Source: Planctomycetota bacterium (GTDB lineage: Bacteria; Planctomycetota; Planctomycetia; Pirellulales; Pirellulaceae). Taken from it: a stretch of 64,000 nucleotides of DNA. The number at the start of each line of letters is the position of its first letter. The first letter of the stretch is position 1. This document shows, piece after piece, positions 56,511 through 64,000 of the stretch. The position numbers were made by a program, and so were the translations under genes. The notes below the pieces were generated by a model. It worked only from the letters and a program-made list of their open reading frames with translations. It made no database searches and was not told where the DNA came from. Location: assembly GCA_963204915.1 (NCBI GenBank), contig CAUJHS010000031.1, positions 268,947-332,946 on the forward strand. The letters run 5' to 3'.

Positions 56511-59243
56511 CTAATTGCCCGAGGGCTCAAGGCGAAGAACCTGAACGCCGTTGCTTTGCAGCGCTACCGAAAGTTCGACCAGGCCGTCGGCGTCGGCCAT
56601 GACGGTCGACTCACTCGAAGGCGACAATGTCGCGAGATTTTTCACCTTCGCAATTGTCGCGGAAGACATTCCGGGCTGCGCGCCCGCCACAGCCGTGAAA
56701 ACACCGCGCAGCACGTCTTGTGCGGCGGCGCGCAATTCGGGTTCGGTCAATGTCGAGAGCATCTGCAAGAATGCTGGACCGAGAGCGGCGAGGCTCGCGG
56801 AGTCGAGCTTTTCGATTCTGGGAAACGCCTCGCGCAAAGCGGCGGGATCACCGCTTTCCAGCACGCGCGTTAACCGTTCGACCTCCTGAGGATCGGTCAC
56901 CTTGGCCGCCTGATTTCGTTGTGCGACCGCCTCGGCAAAATACGTGTTGTGATCACGGTCAAAGCGATGCGCCGTCACCTTGACGGTGCGAGCATCGTTC
57001 ACGGGTTTTAGCCTTAACTTAATCTGGAACGATTGATCCGATCGCGACTGAATGTCTTCCGGGTGATGGCTGAAGATCGCGACGAGGAGGGCGCCCGATT
57101 CATGGCGCGATGCGAACCCGCTCACGGTGTGGCCTGCAACCGACTGCGAGGACAGCGGCCAGAAGTCGGGCCCAAAATCCGAAAGCAACGTCAACGCGTG
57201 GAACACCGGTGCAGCCACCGACGTGGACGCATCGCTCCGGCCGTCCCCATCGTTGTCCACGGGCAAATGGCGCGAGAGCGCGTTCAAGCCTGAGAAGCCC
57301 TGAGGCGGCGGCCAAATGGTAATCACGCTGTCGCCAAACGCATAGCGTTCATCTTCGGAAGCTCGATGCAACTGGCGCTGTGCTACGTCGAAACACCATG
57401 AGGGAAAATAACCATTGCCCAAATAACTATCGGCGGCGCCGTCATCCGGAGGCGGGCTCCAACTGGGACAGGACTCATGCGTATTGATCCATAGGTTGCG
57501 GTAAAAGTCGGCGTCCATCGCCAAGGCCATTTCTTTTGCGCGGATCAGTTTCGAGGCGGCCACGTCCGACCGGTTATAGGTATGGATCGACAGAAAATCA
57601 CAAGGACTCCCTTTGCCATTGGCAGGGCGGCACAGTTCCTCGACGCGGCGCGAGCGTTTGCCGTCAAGTTGCGCATCGGTGAAGGCGGCGTTTTGCGGCA
57701 ACATGCCGTTCGCTTGCGCCTCGGCCCTTGGAGAACAATGGGCCAGCACTTCGTTCAACCGGAGGTTCTCGCCAAAAATGGCGCCAAGCTCCCATCCGCC
57801 CACTTGCACGCGGCGGGAATCGTACCCGCGATCTTCAAACGCCCGCAGGACGCCATCGACGGTGTAATCGTAAAACCGTTGCGCTTCGTCCCAATGGAAG
57901 CGCCAGTAGTCGCCCACGATATCCGGTTCGTTAAACACGCTCCAAGCGAAATCCAGAGAGGCGTCGCCATAACGGTCGATCAAATGTCCCGTTGTCGTGC
58001 GCACCACGTCATGCCATTGAACGTAATCTTTCGGCCGAGTGTACGGCTTGGCCGTGAGCGATAGATCGCTGGGCGCCTCGACGAAGTTGACCACGAGCCG
58101 GCGCCCACCGGTTTTCACCGCGAGATCCCATTCCTTATCGAGCCGCCCCCAGTAATACACTGGCGTGCCGGACGGATGGAAACGCCGCAGATGCGTTCCG
58201 CCAGCGGCGAACAGCCCGGGTGCGTCCGGATTCTCTTGCGTTGGCGGAGGCGCCTGGTAATCGATTCGCCAACCTTGCTTCGGCGTGGGGACCTTCGCAA
58301 CCAAAATGGTTTTGGCCTTGTCATCAACCGCGAGCACCTTCGCTTGCGCATGGTCCACGCCGTCGGCGACGAGAATCTCGTAGCCCGGTTGGTAATCTTC
58401 GCTCAAAGGCCGGCCGGGCGCGACGCCGTATTGTTGGCAACCGTAAAAGTCTTCAAGGTGCAGCAGCAAACCGTCGGCGTGGTCTTCAAGGGAGGTAATT
58501 CGACGTGTTTCCCGTTCTCGCACAAAATTGGGAACCTTGGGGTCCATCAACAGGTGCCAATCTTCCTTGCGGTCGTCGGTGGCAGTCATCCAGATATCGC
58601 GCTGGTAGCGCCAGGCGCGCGGATGGTCTTTCTGAGCGTCTGTCATCATGCGATAGAGTGGACCAAAGCTCGAATCCTGCGTGCAGAACACGACATTGCA
58701 AATGCCGGTAAAGAAACCGCCTTGCCAATGCACGGGCTTGGCGTCAAGGTCGACCTCAAATTCCAGCGGGCGATCCTGCGCGGCGGTTTCCGTGGTGAAA
58801 CTCCAAGCGGCCTTGGGACCGGCCAACTGCGCTCCGGTGTGCGATTGCGCCGACACGTCAATACGGTAGCGAGTCGCTGGTTTCAGTTGTTGGCCAGGGT
58901 CGATATATACCGTGACGCCGCCCTGGTTGCCGCGCGCCCGCACCCAGCCCTTAGCGTCGCCGGTGAAATGCAGGTCGGGCCGAAGAATGGTATCGGCCAC
59001 TTCACCTTCCGCTTGCAGGCTTACGCTCACCGACCGTGGTTGAATCCGATCGTCGGATGCGGCGTCCTTCAACTCCAATTCGAAGTAAAGGCTCGTGCGC
59101 ACGGGAACATGTACCGCGTCGACCGCTGGTCGCGGGCTGCCGTAGGGATCGGGCTTCTGGCGGACGAGGAGGACTTCCGCGCCCGTCAACGGCGCCGCAC
59201 CCCAGGCCGCGAGAAGCAAAGCGATGCGCGAAATTCGAAACAT
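56511..59243 (-). CDS. Exported GH39-like glycoside hydrolase, 910 aa
   Basis: Signal peptide FRISRIALLLAAWGAAPLTGAEV. An N-terminal beta-domain (about 25-165, an Ig-like LYFELELKDA.. segment) precedes a (beta/alpha)8 hydrolase core with FAWSVFNEPD (acid/base glutamate of NEP) and, near 595, LWINTHESCPSW, whose glutamate is the probable nucleophile. A C-terminal beta domain and an Ala/Glu-rich tail (about 810-910) follow. The arrangement suits GH39-type xylosidases/iduronidases, but the length is far above the family norm, so extra domains are present. Single gene; expected to act outside the cytoplasm on a polysaccharide. Confidence 0.82.
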   Translation of the reverse strand: MFRISRIALLLAAWGAAPLTGAEVLLVRQKPDPYGSPRPAVDAVHVPVRTSLYFELELKDAASDDRIQPRSVSVSLQAEGEVADTILRPDLHFTGDAKGWVRARGNQGGVTVYIDPGQQLKPATRYRIDVSAQSHTGAQLAGPKAAWSFTTETAAQDRPLEFEVDLDAKPVHWQGGFFTGICNVVFCTQDSSFGPLYRMMTDAQKDHPRAWRYQRDIWMTATDDRKEDWHLLMDPKVPNFVRERETRRITSLEDHADGLLLHLEDFYGCQQYGVAPGRPLSEDYQPGYEILVADGVDHAQAKVLAVDDKAKTILVAKVPTPKQGWRIDYQAPPPTQENPDAPGLFAAGGTHLRRFHPSGTPVYYWGRLDKEWDLAVKTGGRRLVVNFVEAPSDLSLTAKPYTRPKDYVQWHDVVRTTTGHLIDRYGDASLDFAWSVFNEPDIVGDYWRFHWDEAQRFYDYTVDGVLRAFEDRGYDSRRVQVGGWELGAIFGENLRLNEVLAHCSPRAEAQANGMLPQNAAFTDAQLDGKRSRRVEELCRPANGKGSPCDFLSIHTYNRSDVAASKLIRAKEMALAMDADFYRNLWINTHESCPSWSPPPDDGAADSYLGNGYFPSWCFDVAQRQLHRASEDERYAFGDSVITIWPPPQGFSGLNALSRHLPVDNDGDGRSDASTSVAAPVFHALTLLSDFGPDFWPLSSQSVAGHTVSGFASRHESGALLVAIFSHHPEDIQSRSDQSFQIKLRLKPVNDARTVKVTAHRFDRDHNTYFAEAVAQRNQAAKVTDPQEVERLTRVLESGDPAALREAFPRIEKLDSASLAALGPAFLQMLSTLTEPELRAAAQDVLRGVFTAVAGAQPGMSSATIAKVKNLATLSPSSESTVMADADGLVELSVALQSNGVQVLRLEPSGN

Positions 59244-59439
59244 GATGCGGGCCTCGCTTGGTAAACACGCGGCTCAATGGCGCGGCAAGCCAAACATGCA
59301 GGATTCGGTTGAACGTTCAGCGCGATGCACCTGCGGCAAAGAAACTGCCCGCAATCCTAACGAACTTGTCGGGCGGAGGGAACCTTGCGGCACATCACGT
59401 TTTTGTTTCGGGAGATTTGCGTCCGTATAACGCGACGTT

Positions 59440-59469
59440 TTCAGCGCGCCGTCGCACAGGCGCGCTGAA
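59440..59469 (-). terminator. Strong hairpin after the DUF1579 gene
   Basis: Perfect 11-base arms TTCAGCGCGCC (59440-59450) and GGCGCGCTGAA (59459-59469) with an 8-base loop lie 16 bases beyond the DUF1579 stop. The position and GC-rich stem fit a terminator, although there is no run of T after the stem on the minus strand. Confidence 0.55.
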
Positions 59470-59485
59470 TAGGTTTACGCAAGGG

Positions 59486-60043
59486 TTATTTCTTCCGTCG
59501 CATATCGCCCTTCATAAACTGAATCCACTGGCCGTCTTCTCCCAACATCGACGCGGTGGCGACGATATGGTCGTTCGACTTGAACTCATACGCATCGCGG
59601 AATTTCGTGGTCTTGCCGGGCGTGAGGAAGTTCGGGCCTTCCGCTTCGAGCGTTAGTGTCGTGCCCTGGTCATCGACCGATCCTTCGTACTTCCACAGGT
59701 GGTTCATCATCGAGTCGACCCACGTGCCAATGTACTTCTTTTTCTCCGGGTCGTAGCCGATGGTTTGGATGGCGTGGACTGTTACCCCCTGCATCTCGTT
59801 TTCAATCCGCGAGATCACCCAAAGTTCGCCGAGCATACGCGACGTTGATTTGCCCTGGCACGTTACGGCTGGCTGCCCCAGCGCACCGGGCGCCTCGGAA
59901 GTGGACTCCCACTCTCCGACAAATTTCTTCAACCATTCATGCTCTGCAGTGGGTTTGGGGAATTCAAAGGGTTCTTCCGCACAAACCCCCGAACTAACGG
60001 CGAACAAAAACAGGAATGCAAAAACAGAACGAACGACAAGCAT
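59486..60043 (-). CDS. Exported DUF1579 protein
   Basis: 185 residues from the ATG at 60043, with AGGAG upstream; a start at 60076 would add 11 residues. Signal peptide VVRSVFAFLFLFAVSSGVCAEE. DUF1579 core: EHEWLKKFVGEWESTSEA, KSTSRMLGELWVISRI, IQTIGYDPEKKKYIGTWVDSMMNHLWKYEGSVDDQGTTLTLEAEGPN and terminal WIQFMKGDMRRK. A lipocalin-like small domain is expected; ligand unknown. Single gene with its own hairpin terminator. Confidence 0.9.
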   Translation of the reverse strand: MLVVRSVFAFLFLFAVSSGVCAEEPFEFPKPTAEHEWLKKFVGEWESTSEAPGALGQPAVTCQGKSTSRMLGELWVISRIENEMQGVTVHAIQTIGYDPEKKKYIGTWVDSMMNHLWKYEGSVDDQGTTLTLEAEGPNFLTPGKTTKFRDAYEFKSNDHIVATASMLGEDGQWIQFMKGDMRRKK

Positions 60044-60258
60044 GAGAAAACTCCTGGACGAAATGAGCCGCCCCAATCGCGGCGGTTAGTGCGACGTTAA
60101 TCGAGCCGAAGTGCAAGATCAACTCCTCTAGTGCCCATGTGCTGGGGCGCTGCGTCCCACGACGGAATTGCTTGCAGATTGCACTTTGCGCAATGGTCAT
60201 CCATCGCGCAAGGTGTTCCCGCCGATCCCACGTTTGCGCATGTGAGCGTGAAGCGTGT

Positions 60259-60279
60259 AAGGTTTGATGTTCAAACCTT
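60259..60279. repeat. Perfect 9-bp inverted repeat upstream of the metal operon
   Basis: AAGGTTTGA (60259-60267), loop TGT, TCAAACCTT (60271-60279). It lies about 78 bases before the -35 of the MerR promoter in a 364-base stretch (60044-60407) that otherwise holds only that promoter. It could be an operator or a structured RNA end for the minus-strand DUF1579 leader. No T-tract follows. Confidence 0.5.
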
Positions 60280-60356
60280 GAGCCGCGTCGGAAGCGCCGT
60301 CGATCTGGCCGCAGCGCATTCGTGAACGTGGCGTACCTTTCCGGTCATTTTCCGAC

Positions 60357-60388
60357 TTGACTCTGTAGTATGGTACAGACTGTACAAT
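60357..60388 (+). promoter_or_regulatory. Metal-responsive MerR promoter with 20-bp spacer
   Basis: TTGACT (60357-60362) and TACAAT (60383-60388) are 20 bases apart, too far for unaided sigma-70 use but standard for promoters twisted open by MerR-family metal regulators. The dyad CTGTA-N6-TACAG (60363-60378) fills the spacer and is the likely operator. The expected transcription start, near 60395, is only about 13 bases before the regulator's ATG. Confidence 0.8.
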
Positions 60389-60407
60389 GACGATGGAGGA
60401 ACAAACG

Positions 60408-60893
60408 ATGGAAACGCTAACGATTGGACAAGTCGCCCGCGAAGCGGGAATTGGCGTGGAAACGGTACGGTTCTATGAGCGGGAACAGCTGCTTGATCCG
60501 CCGACGCGCCGCCCGTCCGGTTATCGTGAATTCACGCCGGAAGCCGTGGCGCGGCTGCGGTTCATTAAGCAGGCGCAACGCCTTGGCTTCACCTTGCGTG
60601 AGATTCGCGAGCTACTGACGCTGAAGCTTACCCCAGGAGCGACACGGGCCCAGGTTCGCGAGCAAGCCGTGGCGAAAATCGCGGATATCGACCAGCGCAT
60701 TCGCGAACTCAAGCGGATGAAGAAGGCCTTAACCCCGCTGATTGAAGCCTGCGACGGTCATGGCGATGTCGAAGGCTGTCCGATTTTGGACGCCCTCGAA
60801 CGTCCGTGCCCGCACCATTCAGCGTCAATCGGTCACACTTTTGTTCAGGAGAATCACGATGGGTCATCAACTTCCCGCCCACAGTCCCGGTAG
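60408..60893 (+). CDS. Heavy-metal-responsive MerR regulator
   Basis: 161 residues from the ATG at 60408, preceded by GGAGGA at 60395; ATGs at 60387 and 60393 lie before or in that site. The domain order is a winged helix ([52 protein letters not shown]), a dimerisation helix, and the metal-binding loop [14 protein letters not shown] (C115 and C124), with CPHH after it. In MerR/ZntR-type sensors a cysteine usually starts the dimer helix; by hand alignment that position is arginine here (GATRAQV), so the site may be built differently. The 3' end overlaps the ATPase gene by 35 bases. It presumably activates its own promoter and the ATPase when metal rises. Confidence 0.92.
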   Translation: METLTIGQVAREAGIGVETVRFYEREQLLDPPTRRPSGYREFTPEAVARLRFIKQAQRLGFTLREIRELLTLKLTPGATRAQVREQAVAKIADIDQRIRELKRMKKALTPLIEACDGHGDVEGCPILDALERPCPHHSASIGHTFVQENHDGSSTSRPQSR

Positions 60894-63465
60894 CTTACCC
60901 GCGACAGCCATCGATCCGGTGTGCGGGATGACGGTTGATCCAAATCGGGCGCCGGCATCCTGCGACTATCAGGGGATCACCTATTACTTTTGTTGCACCC
61001 ATTGCCGCACCAAGTTTGCGGGAGACCCCGATTCGTTTCTCGGCCAGAGCCAACCGCCGGCCTCGCCTTTGATTTCCATTGGCCTAGGTCGCGGTTTGGC
61101 GCCGCCGGCAGATCGCGCCGCGGAGCAGGCGAGTCGCGACGCCGCGTCGACCCACGACCGCGACGGTCATGCGCCACAGCATTCGTGTTGCCATGGACAT
61201 GACGCCGTCGCCGTTACCCCCTCCACCGCAGCCAAGTACTACTGTCCTATGTGTCCTGGCGTCGAGTCGGAAACGGCCGGCGAGTGTCCCGTTTGTGGTA
61301 TGGCGCTCGAGCGAAACCCGTCCTGGTCGCCCCCCGCGACGAGTAGGACGATTTACACGTGCCCGATGCATCCTGAAGTGCAGCAGGACCATCCCGGCGA
61401 CTGCCCGATCTGTGGAATGGCATTAGAGCCGAAATCGGTGTCCGTGGCGGAGGACGAGGACGACAATTCCGAACTTCGCGATATGACGCGACGACTTTGG
61501 ATCGGGGGAGCCCTCACGTTGCCCGTATTTATGTTGGCCATGGCTCACCTGGCTCCTGCGGCCAGCGTACAAGCGTGGGGAGACAGTCATGTCTCGCGTT
61601 GGCTTCAATTCGCACTGACGACGCCCGTGGTGGCGTGGGTGGGCTGGCCGTTCTTCCGGCGAGGCTGGCGGTCGTTCCGCACGGGACATTTGAACATGTT
61701 CACGTTGATAGCCATCGGCGTCGGCGCCGCCTATGCCTACAGCGCCGTCGCCATGTTGGCGCCTGGTATTTTTCCTCACGCGATGCAGCATGACGGCAAA
61801 GTCGGCGTGTATTTTGAGGCCGCAGCGGTCATTGTGGTGCTTGTGCTCTTGGGGCAGGTGCTTGAACTTCGCGCCCGCAGCCGCACCGGCAGCGCTATCA
61901 AAGCGTTGCTGAACTTGGCGCCGCCGACGGCGCGGAAGGTCGCGCCGGGCGGCGATCAGCAAGTTCCGCTCGATCAGGTCCATGTTGGCGACACGCTCCG
62001 CGTGGTCCCCGGCGACAAAGTTCCCGTAGACGGCGTCGTGATCGAAGGACGGTCCCATGTCGACGAGTCGATGATCACGGGCGAGCCGCTCCCGGTCGAG
62101 AAGAACGTTGGCGATGGGGTCACCGGTGGTACGGTCAACGGTACTGGCGGGTTTATCATGCGAGCTGAGCGGATCGGCCGCGACACCCTGCTTGGACAAA
62201 TCGTGCAAATGGTCGCCGAAGCGCAGCGCAGCCGCGCTCCGATCCAAAGCCTGGCTGACCGCGTCGCGGGCGTGTTCGTCCCTGCGGTGTTGGTTGTGTC
62301 GGCGCTTACCTTTGTTCTTTGGATGTGGCTTGGGCCGGAGCCAAAACTCGCCTACGCTATTGTCAACGCCGTGGCCGTGCTCATCATTGCCTGCCCCTGC
62401 GCGCTGGGTCTTGCGACACCGATGTCGATCATGGTTGGCGTGGGGCGCGGCGCTCAGGCCGGCGTGTTAGTGAAGAACGCGGAAGCGCTCGAAAGGTTGG
62501 AAAAAGTCACCGCGCTGGTCGTCGACAAAACGGGCACCCTCACGGAAGGCAAACCGAAAGTCGTCGACGTGCGGTCCGTTGGCGGAATGGACACGAAAGA
62601 GCTTCTGCGGCTTGCCGCGTCGCTTGAGCAAGCGAGCGAGCACCCTTTGGCCGCCGCCATCGTGCAAGGCGCAAAGGACCAAGGCATCGCCTTGGAGGCC
62701 GTTCAGAACTTCCGCTCGGTCACGGCGGGAGGAGTGTCGGGCGTTGTTCTGGGGCGCGATGTGCTGATCGGCAAACCGTCGTTTCTGCGTGCGGCCAAGA
62801 TCAGCGGTCTGGAATCGCTCGAAACCACGGCGGCCACGATGCAACAGCAAGGTCAAACGGCGGTCTTCGTGGCGGTTGATAACCAACCTTCGGGCGTGAT
62901 CGCCGTGGCTGATCCGATCAAGCCCACCACGGCTCAAGCCATCCAGGAACTGCACGCACTTGGCGTGAGCGTGGCGATGCTCACGGGCGATAACCGCCGC
63001 ACCGCGGTCGCAGTGGCCAAACAACTGGGTATTGACGAAGTGGAGGCGGAAGTTGAACCTGCCGACAAGGCCAACTACATCAAGCGGGTCCGCGCGCAAG
63101 GGTTGCGCGTGGCAATGGCGGGAGACGGCATCAACGACGCCCCGGCTTTGAGCGAGGCCGACGTTGGTATCGCGATGGGCGCCGGCTCCGACGTCGCCAT
63201 GCAGAGCGCGGGCATCACGCTGGTGAAGGGAGATCTACGCGGCATCGCCAAGGCTATCCGCCTGAGTCGTGCGACGTTGCGCAATATCCGGCAAAACCTG
63301 TTCTTCGCGTTCGTGTACAACTCGTTGGGTATTCCAATTGCTGCCGGACTGCTTTATCCGTTTTTCGGCGTCTTGCTTAGCCCGATCATTGCCGGCGCCG
63401 CGATGAGCCTTAGCTCAGTTTCGGTGATCGCGAACGCCCTGCGACTGCGGAACGTACGCCTTTGA
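60859..63465 (+). CDS. P1B-type heavy-metal (copper-type) ATPase with YHS and HMBD domains
   Basis: 868 residues from the ATG at 60859 (CAGGAG upstream). N-terminal metal modules: a YHS domain (17-60, [23 protein letters not shown]), a His/Cys-rich linker ([17 protein letters not shown]) and two HMBD units (127-153 [19 protein letters not shown] and 165-191 [20 protein letters not shown]). The pump core follows with eight membrane helices: TGEP (407-410), intramembrane CPC (512-514), phosphorylation motif DKTGT (556-560), SEHP (593-596) and GDGIND (755-760). CPC with HMBD modules points to Cu+ or Ag+ efflux, powered by ATP. The upstream MerR regulator and its promoter fit metal-induced expression. 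Confidence 0.95.
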   Translation: MGHQLPAHSPGSLPATAIDPVCGMTVDPNRAPASCDYQGITYYFCCTHCRTKFAGDPDSFLGQSQPPASPLISIGLGRGLAPPADRAAEQASRDAASTHDRDGHAPQHSCCHGHDAVAVTPSTAAKYYCPMCPGVESETAGECPVCGMALERNPSWSPPATSRTIYTCPMHPEVQQDHPGDCPICGMALEPKSVSVAEDEDDNSELRDMTRRLWIGGALTLPVFMLAMAHLAPAASVQAWGDSHVSRWLQFALTTPVVAWVGWPFFRRGWRSFRTGHLNMFTLIAIGVGAAYAYSAVAMLAPGIFPHAMQHDGKVGVYFEAAAVIVVLVLLGQVLELRARSRTGSAIKALLNLAPPTARKVAPGGDQQVPLDQVHVGDTLRVVPGDKVPVDGVVIEGRSHVDESMITGEPLPVEKNVGDGVTGGTVNGTGGFIMRAERIGRDTLLGQIVQMVAEAQRSRAPIQSLADRVAGVFVPAVLVVSALTFVLWMWLGPEPKLAYAIVNAVAVLIIACPCALGLATPMSIMVGVGRGAQAGVLVKNAEALERLEKVTALVVDKTGTLTEGKPKVVDVRSVGGMDTKELLRLAASLEQASEHPLAAAIVQGAKDQGIALEAVQNFRSVTAGGVSGVVLGRDVLIGKPSFLRAAKISGLESLETTAATMQQQGQTAVFVAVDNQPSGVIAVADPIKPTTAQAIQELHALGVSVAMLTGDNRRTAVAVAKQLGIDEVEAEVEPADKANYIKRVRAQGLRVAMAGDGINDAPALSEADVGIAMGAGSDVAMQSAGITLVKGDLRGIAKAIRLSRATLRNIRQNLFFAFVYNSLGIPIAAGLLYPFFGVLLSPIIAGAAMSLSSVSVIANALRLRNVRL

Positions 63466-63794
63466 TACCGAATGCATGGCTCATGCTATCGCAGATTCCG
63501 CAGCGTGGTAAACACGTGGCCGTGCTGATCGGTAAGCCCGATTTCTCCCATTCGGCGGACCGTGCGGACCTTGAACCTTTGCCAGTTTCCACAGAATTAG
63601 CGTTTACGGCACGGTCACAAACATCATCCGGCGCACGATGTTTCGCCGGGCGCAGAGCGACCAGCAGCTGTCAAGTTTTAACGGCCTCATCGCACGTAGC
63701 GAGAGGCTGCACGCGAAAAAATCGTCATGGGAATTCGCTGCGACCCTTTGCTCGTAAGGTTTCCCACTCCCGGAACCACGTTCCGTTTTCCACG
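63466..63794. other. Gene-free stretch before the insertion sequence
   Basis: About 330 bases between the ATPase stop and the insertion sequence. A 137-codon open frame starting at 63462 has no recognisable motif and overlaps the ATPase stop, so it is not called. No terminator hairpin with T-tract was found. Confidence 0.4.
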
Positions 63795-64000
63795 CTAGAG
63801 CCTGTTATGCAGTTGAAAAGTAGCTGCGTAAGAGCAACACCATTGCGGCCACCCAGTGTCAGGCTTCGAGCGTAGTCGTCAGCCGTTCGTAGTCGCGGGC
63901 CAGGCGGCGAAAGCGGCCCAGCCAACCGAAGGTTCGTTCCACAACCCAGCGTCGCGGCAGCAACACAAAGCCGCGTTTGGCCTGTGTGTGTTTGACAACC
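63795..64000 (-). mobile_element. End of an IS5-family insertion sequence, cut by the window edge
   Basis: A CTAG at 63795-63798 matches the CTAR target preference of IS5-type elements and is followed by AGCCTGTTATGCAGTTGAA, which looks like a terminal inverted repeat. Inside it lies the 3' end of a transposase gene on the minus strand. The other end lies beyond 64000, so target duplication cannot be checked. Confidence 0.65.
63859..64000 (-). CDS. IS5-family transposase, C-terminal part
   Basis: About 46 codons are visible, reading in from beyond the right edge: [34 protein letters not shown] sequence then [16 protein letters not shown] before TGA (63861-63859). [24 protein letters not shown] is the C-terminal DDE signature region, with the catalytic glutamate in VER. 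After the TGA the same frame continues HWVAAMVLLLRSYFSTA before a TAA at 63807-63805 in the inverted repeat. That tail looks like the usual hydrophobic transposase end, so the TGA may be a nonsense mutation. Confidence 0.75.
   Translation of the reverse strand, partial: VVKHTQAKRGFVLLPRRWVVERTFGWLGRFRRLARDYERLTTTLEA

Noticed and set aside
58176..59264. A 362-codon open frame on the plus strand
   Set aside because: It is opposite the GH39-like gene, which has a signal peptide and catalytic motifs; this frame has none.
63462..63875. A 137-codon plus-strand open frame after the ATPase
   Set aside because: Starts inside the ATPase stop, runs into the insertion sequence and shows no signal peptide, motif or ribosome site.
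1..64000. CRISPR arrays, tRNA or rRNA genes and prophage
   Set aside because: No regularly spaced direct repeats outside the coding repeats, no cloverleaf or ribosomal sequence, and no phage structural genes were seen by eye.

Overview
The window is bacterial and almost certainly from the phylum Planctomycetota. The evidence is the pairing of planctomycete-type cytochrome proteins (DUF1549/DUF1553 and DUF1587/1592/1588/1585 families) with DUF1501 and DUF1552 partners, a TIGR03067 protein, a surface repeat protein with an N-terminal LExRLxP motif, a large Ser/Thr kinase behind an ECF sigma factor, and several FG-GAP (CRTAC1-like) proteins. The order cannot be fixed from the sequence alone. No rRNA, tRNA or CRISPR array was seen.

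Layout. 1-8019 (minus) is a tightly coupled seven-gene operon: two membrane proteins, a YtkA/FixH-like lipoprotein, a NapH/CcoG-like membrane Fe-S protein, an exported membrane-anchored protein, a TPR+FG-GAP+UnbV giant, and a CRTAC1-like FG-GAP protein that runs off the left edge. 8350-8787 is a small exported Cys-containing protein with a good sigma-70 promoter. 9053-12319 encodes a single-chain kinase-TIR-P-loop NTPase, the best candidate for an undescribed defence or signalling protein. Then come a GDPD phosphodiesterase, a GNAT acetyltransferase, a methyltransferase and a calcium-binding repeat surface protein. An ECF sigma factor with a 1273-residue kinase/ATPase/TPR protein reads away from that surface protein.

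23249-28176 (plus) holds a DUF1549/DUF1553 cytochrome, its DUF1501 partner and a phosphotriesterase-like hydrolase. 28182-29027 is a MerR regulator with a GyrI-like sensor domain and a textbook 19-bp-spacer promoter, divergent from a beta-barrel protein. 31134-35410 is a DUF1592/DUF1552 pair in which the cytochrome gene is split by an in-frame TAG where tryptophan is expected. 35968-44583 (plus) encodes a Gfo/Idh/MocA oxidoreductase, a serine hydrolase fused to a VanX-type dipeptidase, an ankyrin-DUF4253 protein and an FG-GAP protein. 45307-48824 has a DUF6882 lipoprotein, a clan-A glycosidase and a secreted ankyrin protein. 48862-52604 is a second, intact DUF1592/DUF1552 operon.

52796-56250 (minus) carries a DUF2157/DUF4401/GDYXXLXY membrane cluster. 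56511-60043 has a GH39-like hydrolase and a DUF1579 protein. 60357-63465 is a metal-resistance unit: a heavy-metal MerR regulator whose own promoter has a 20-bp spacer, overlapping a copper-type P1B ATPase with a YHS domain and two HMBD domains. The right edge is the end of an IS5-family element.

Taken together this is a typical planctomycete accessory landscape of exported redox and hydrolytic proteins, metal sensing and efflux, and large multidomain signalling proteins.
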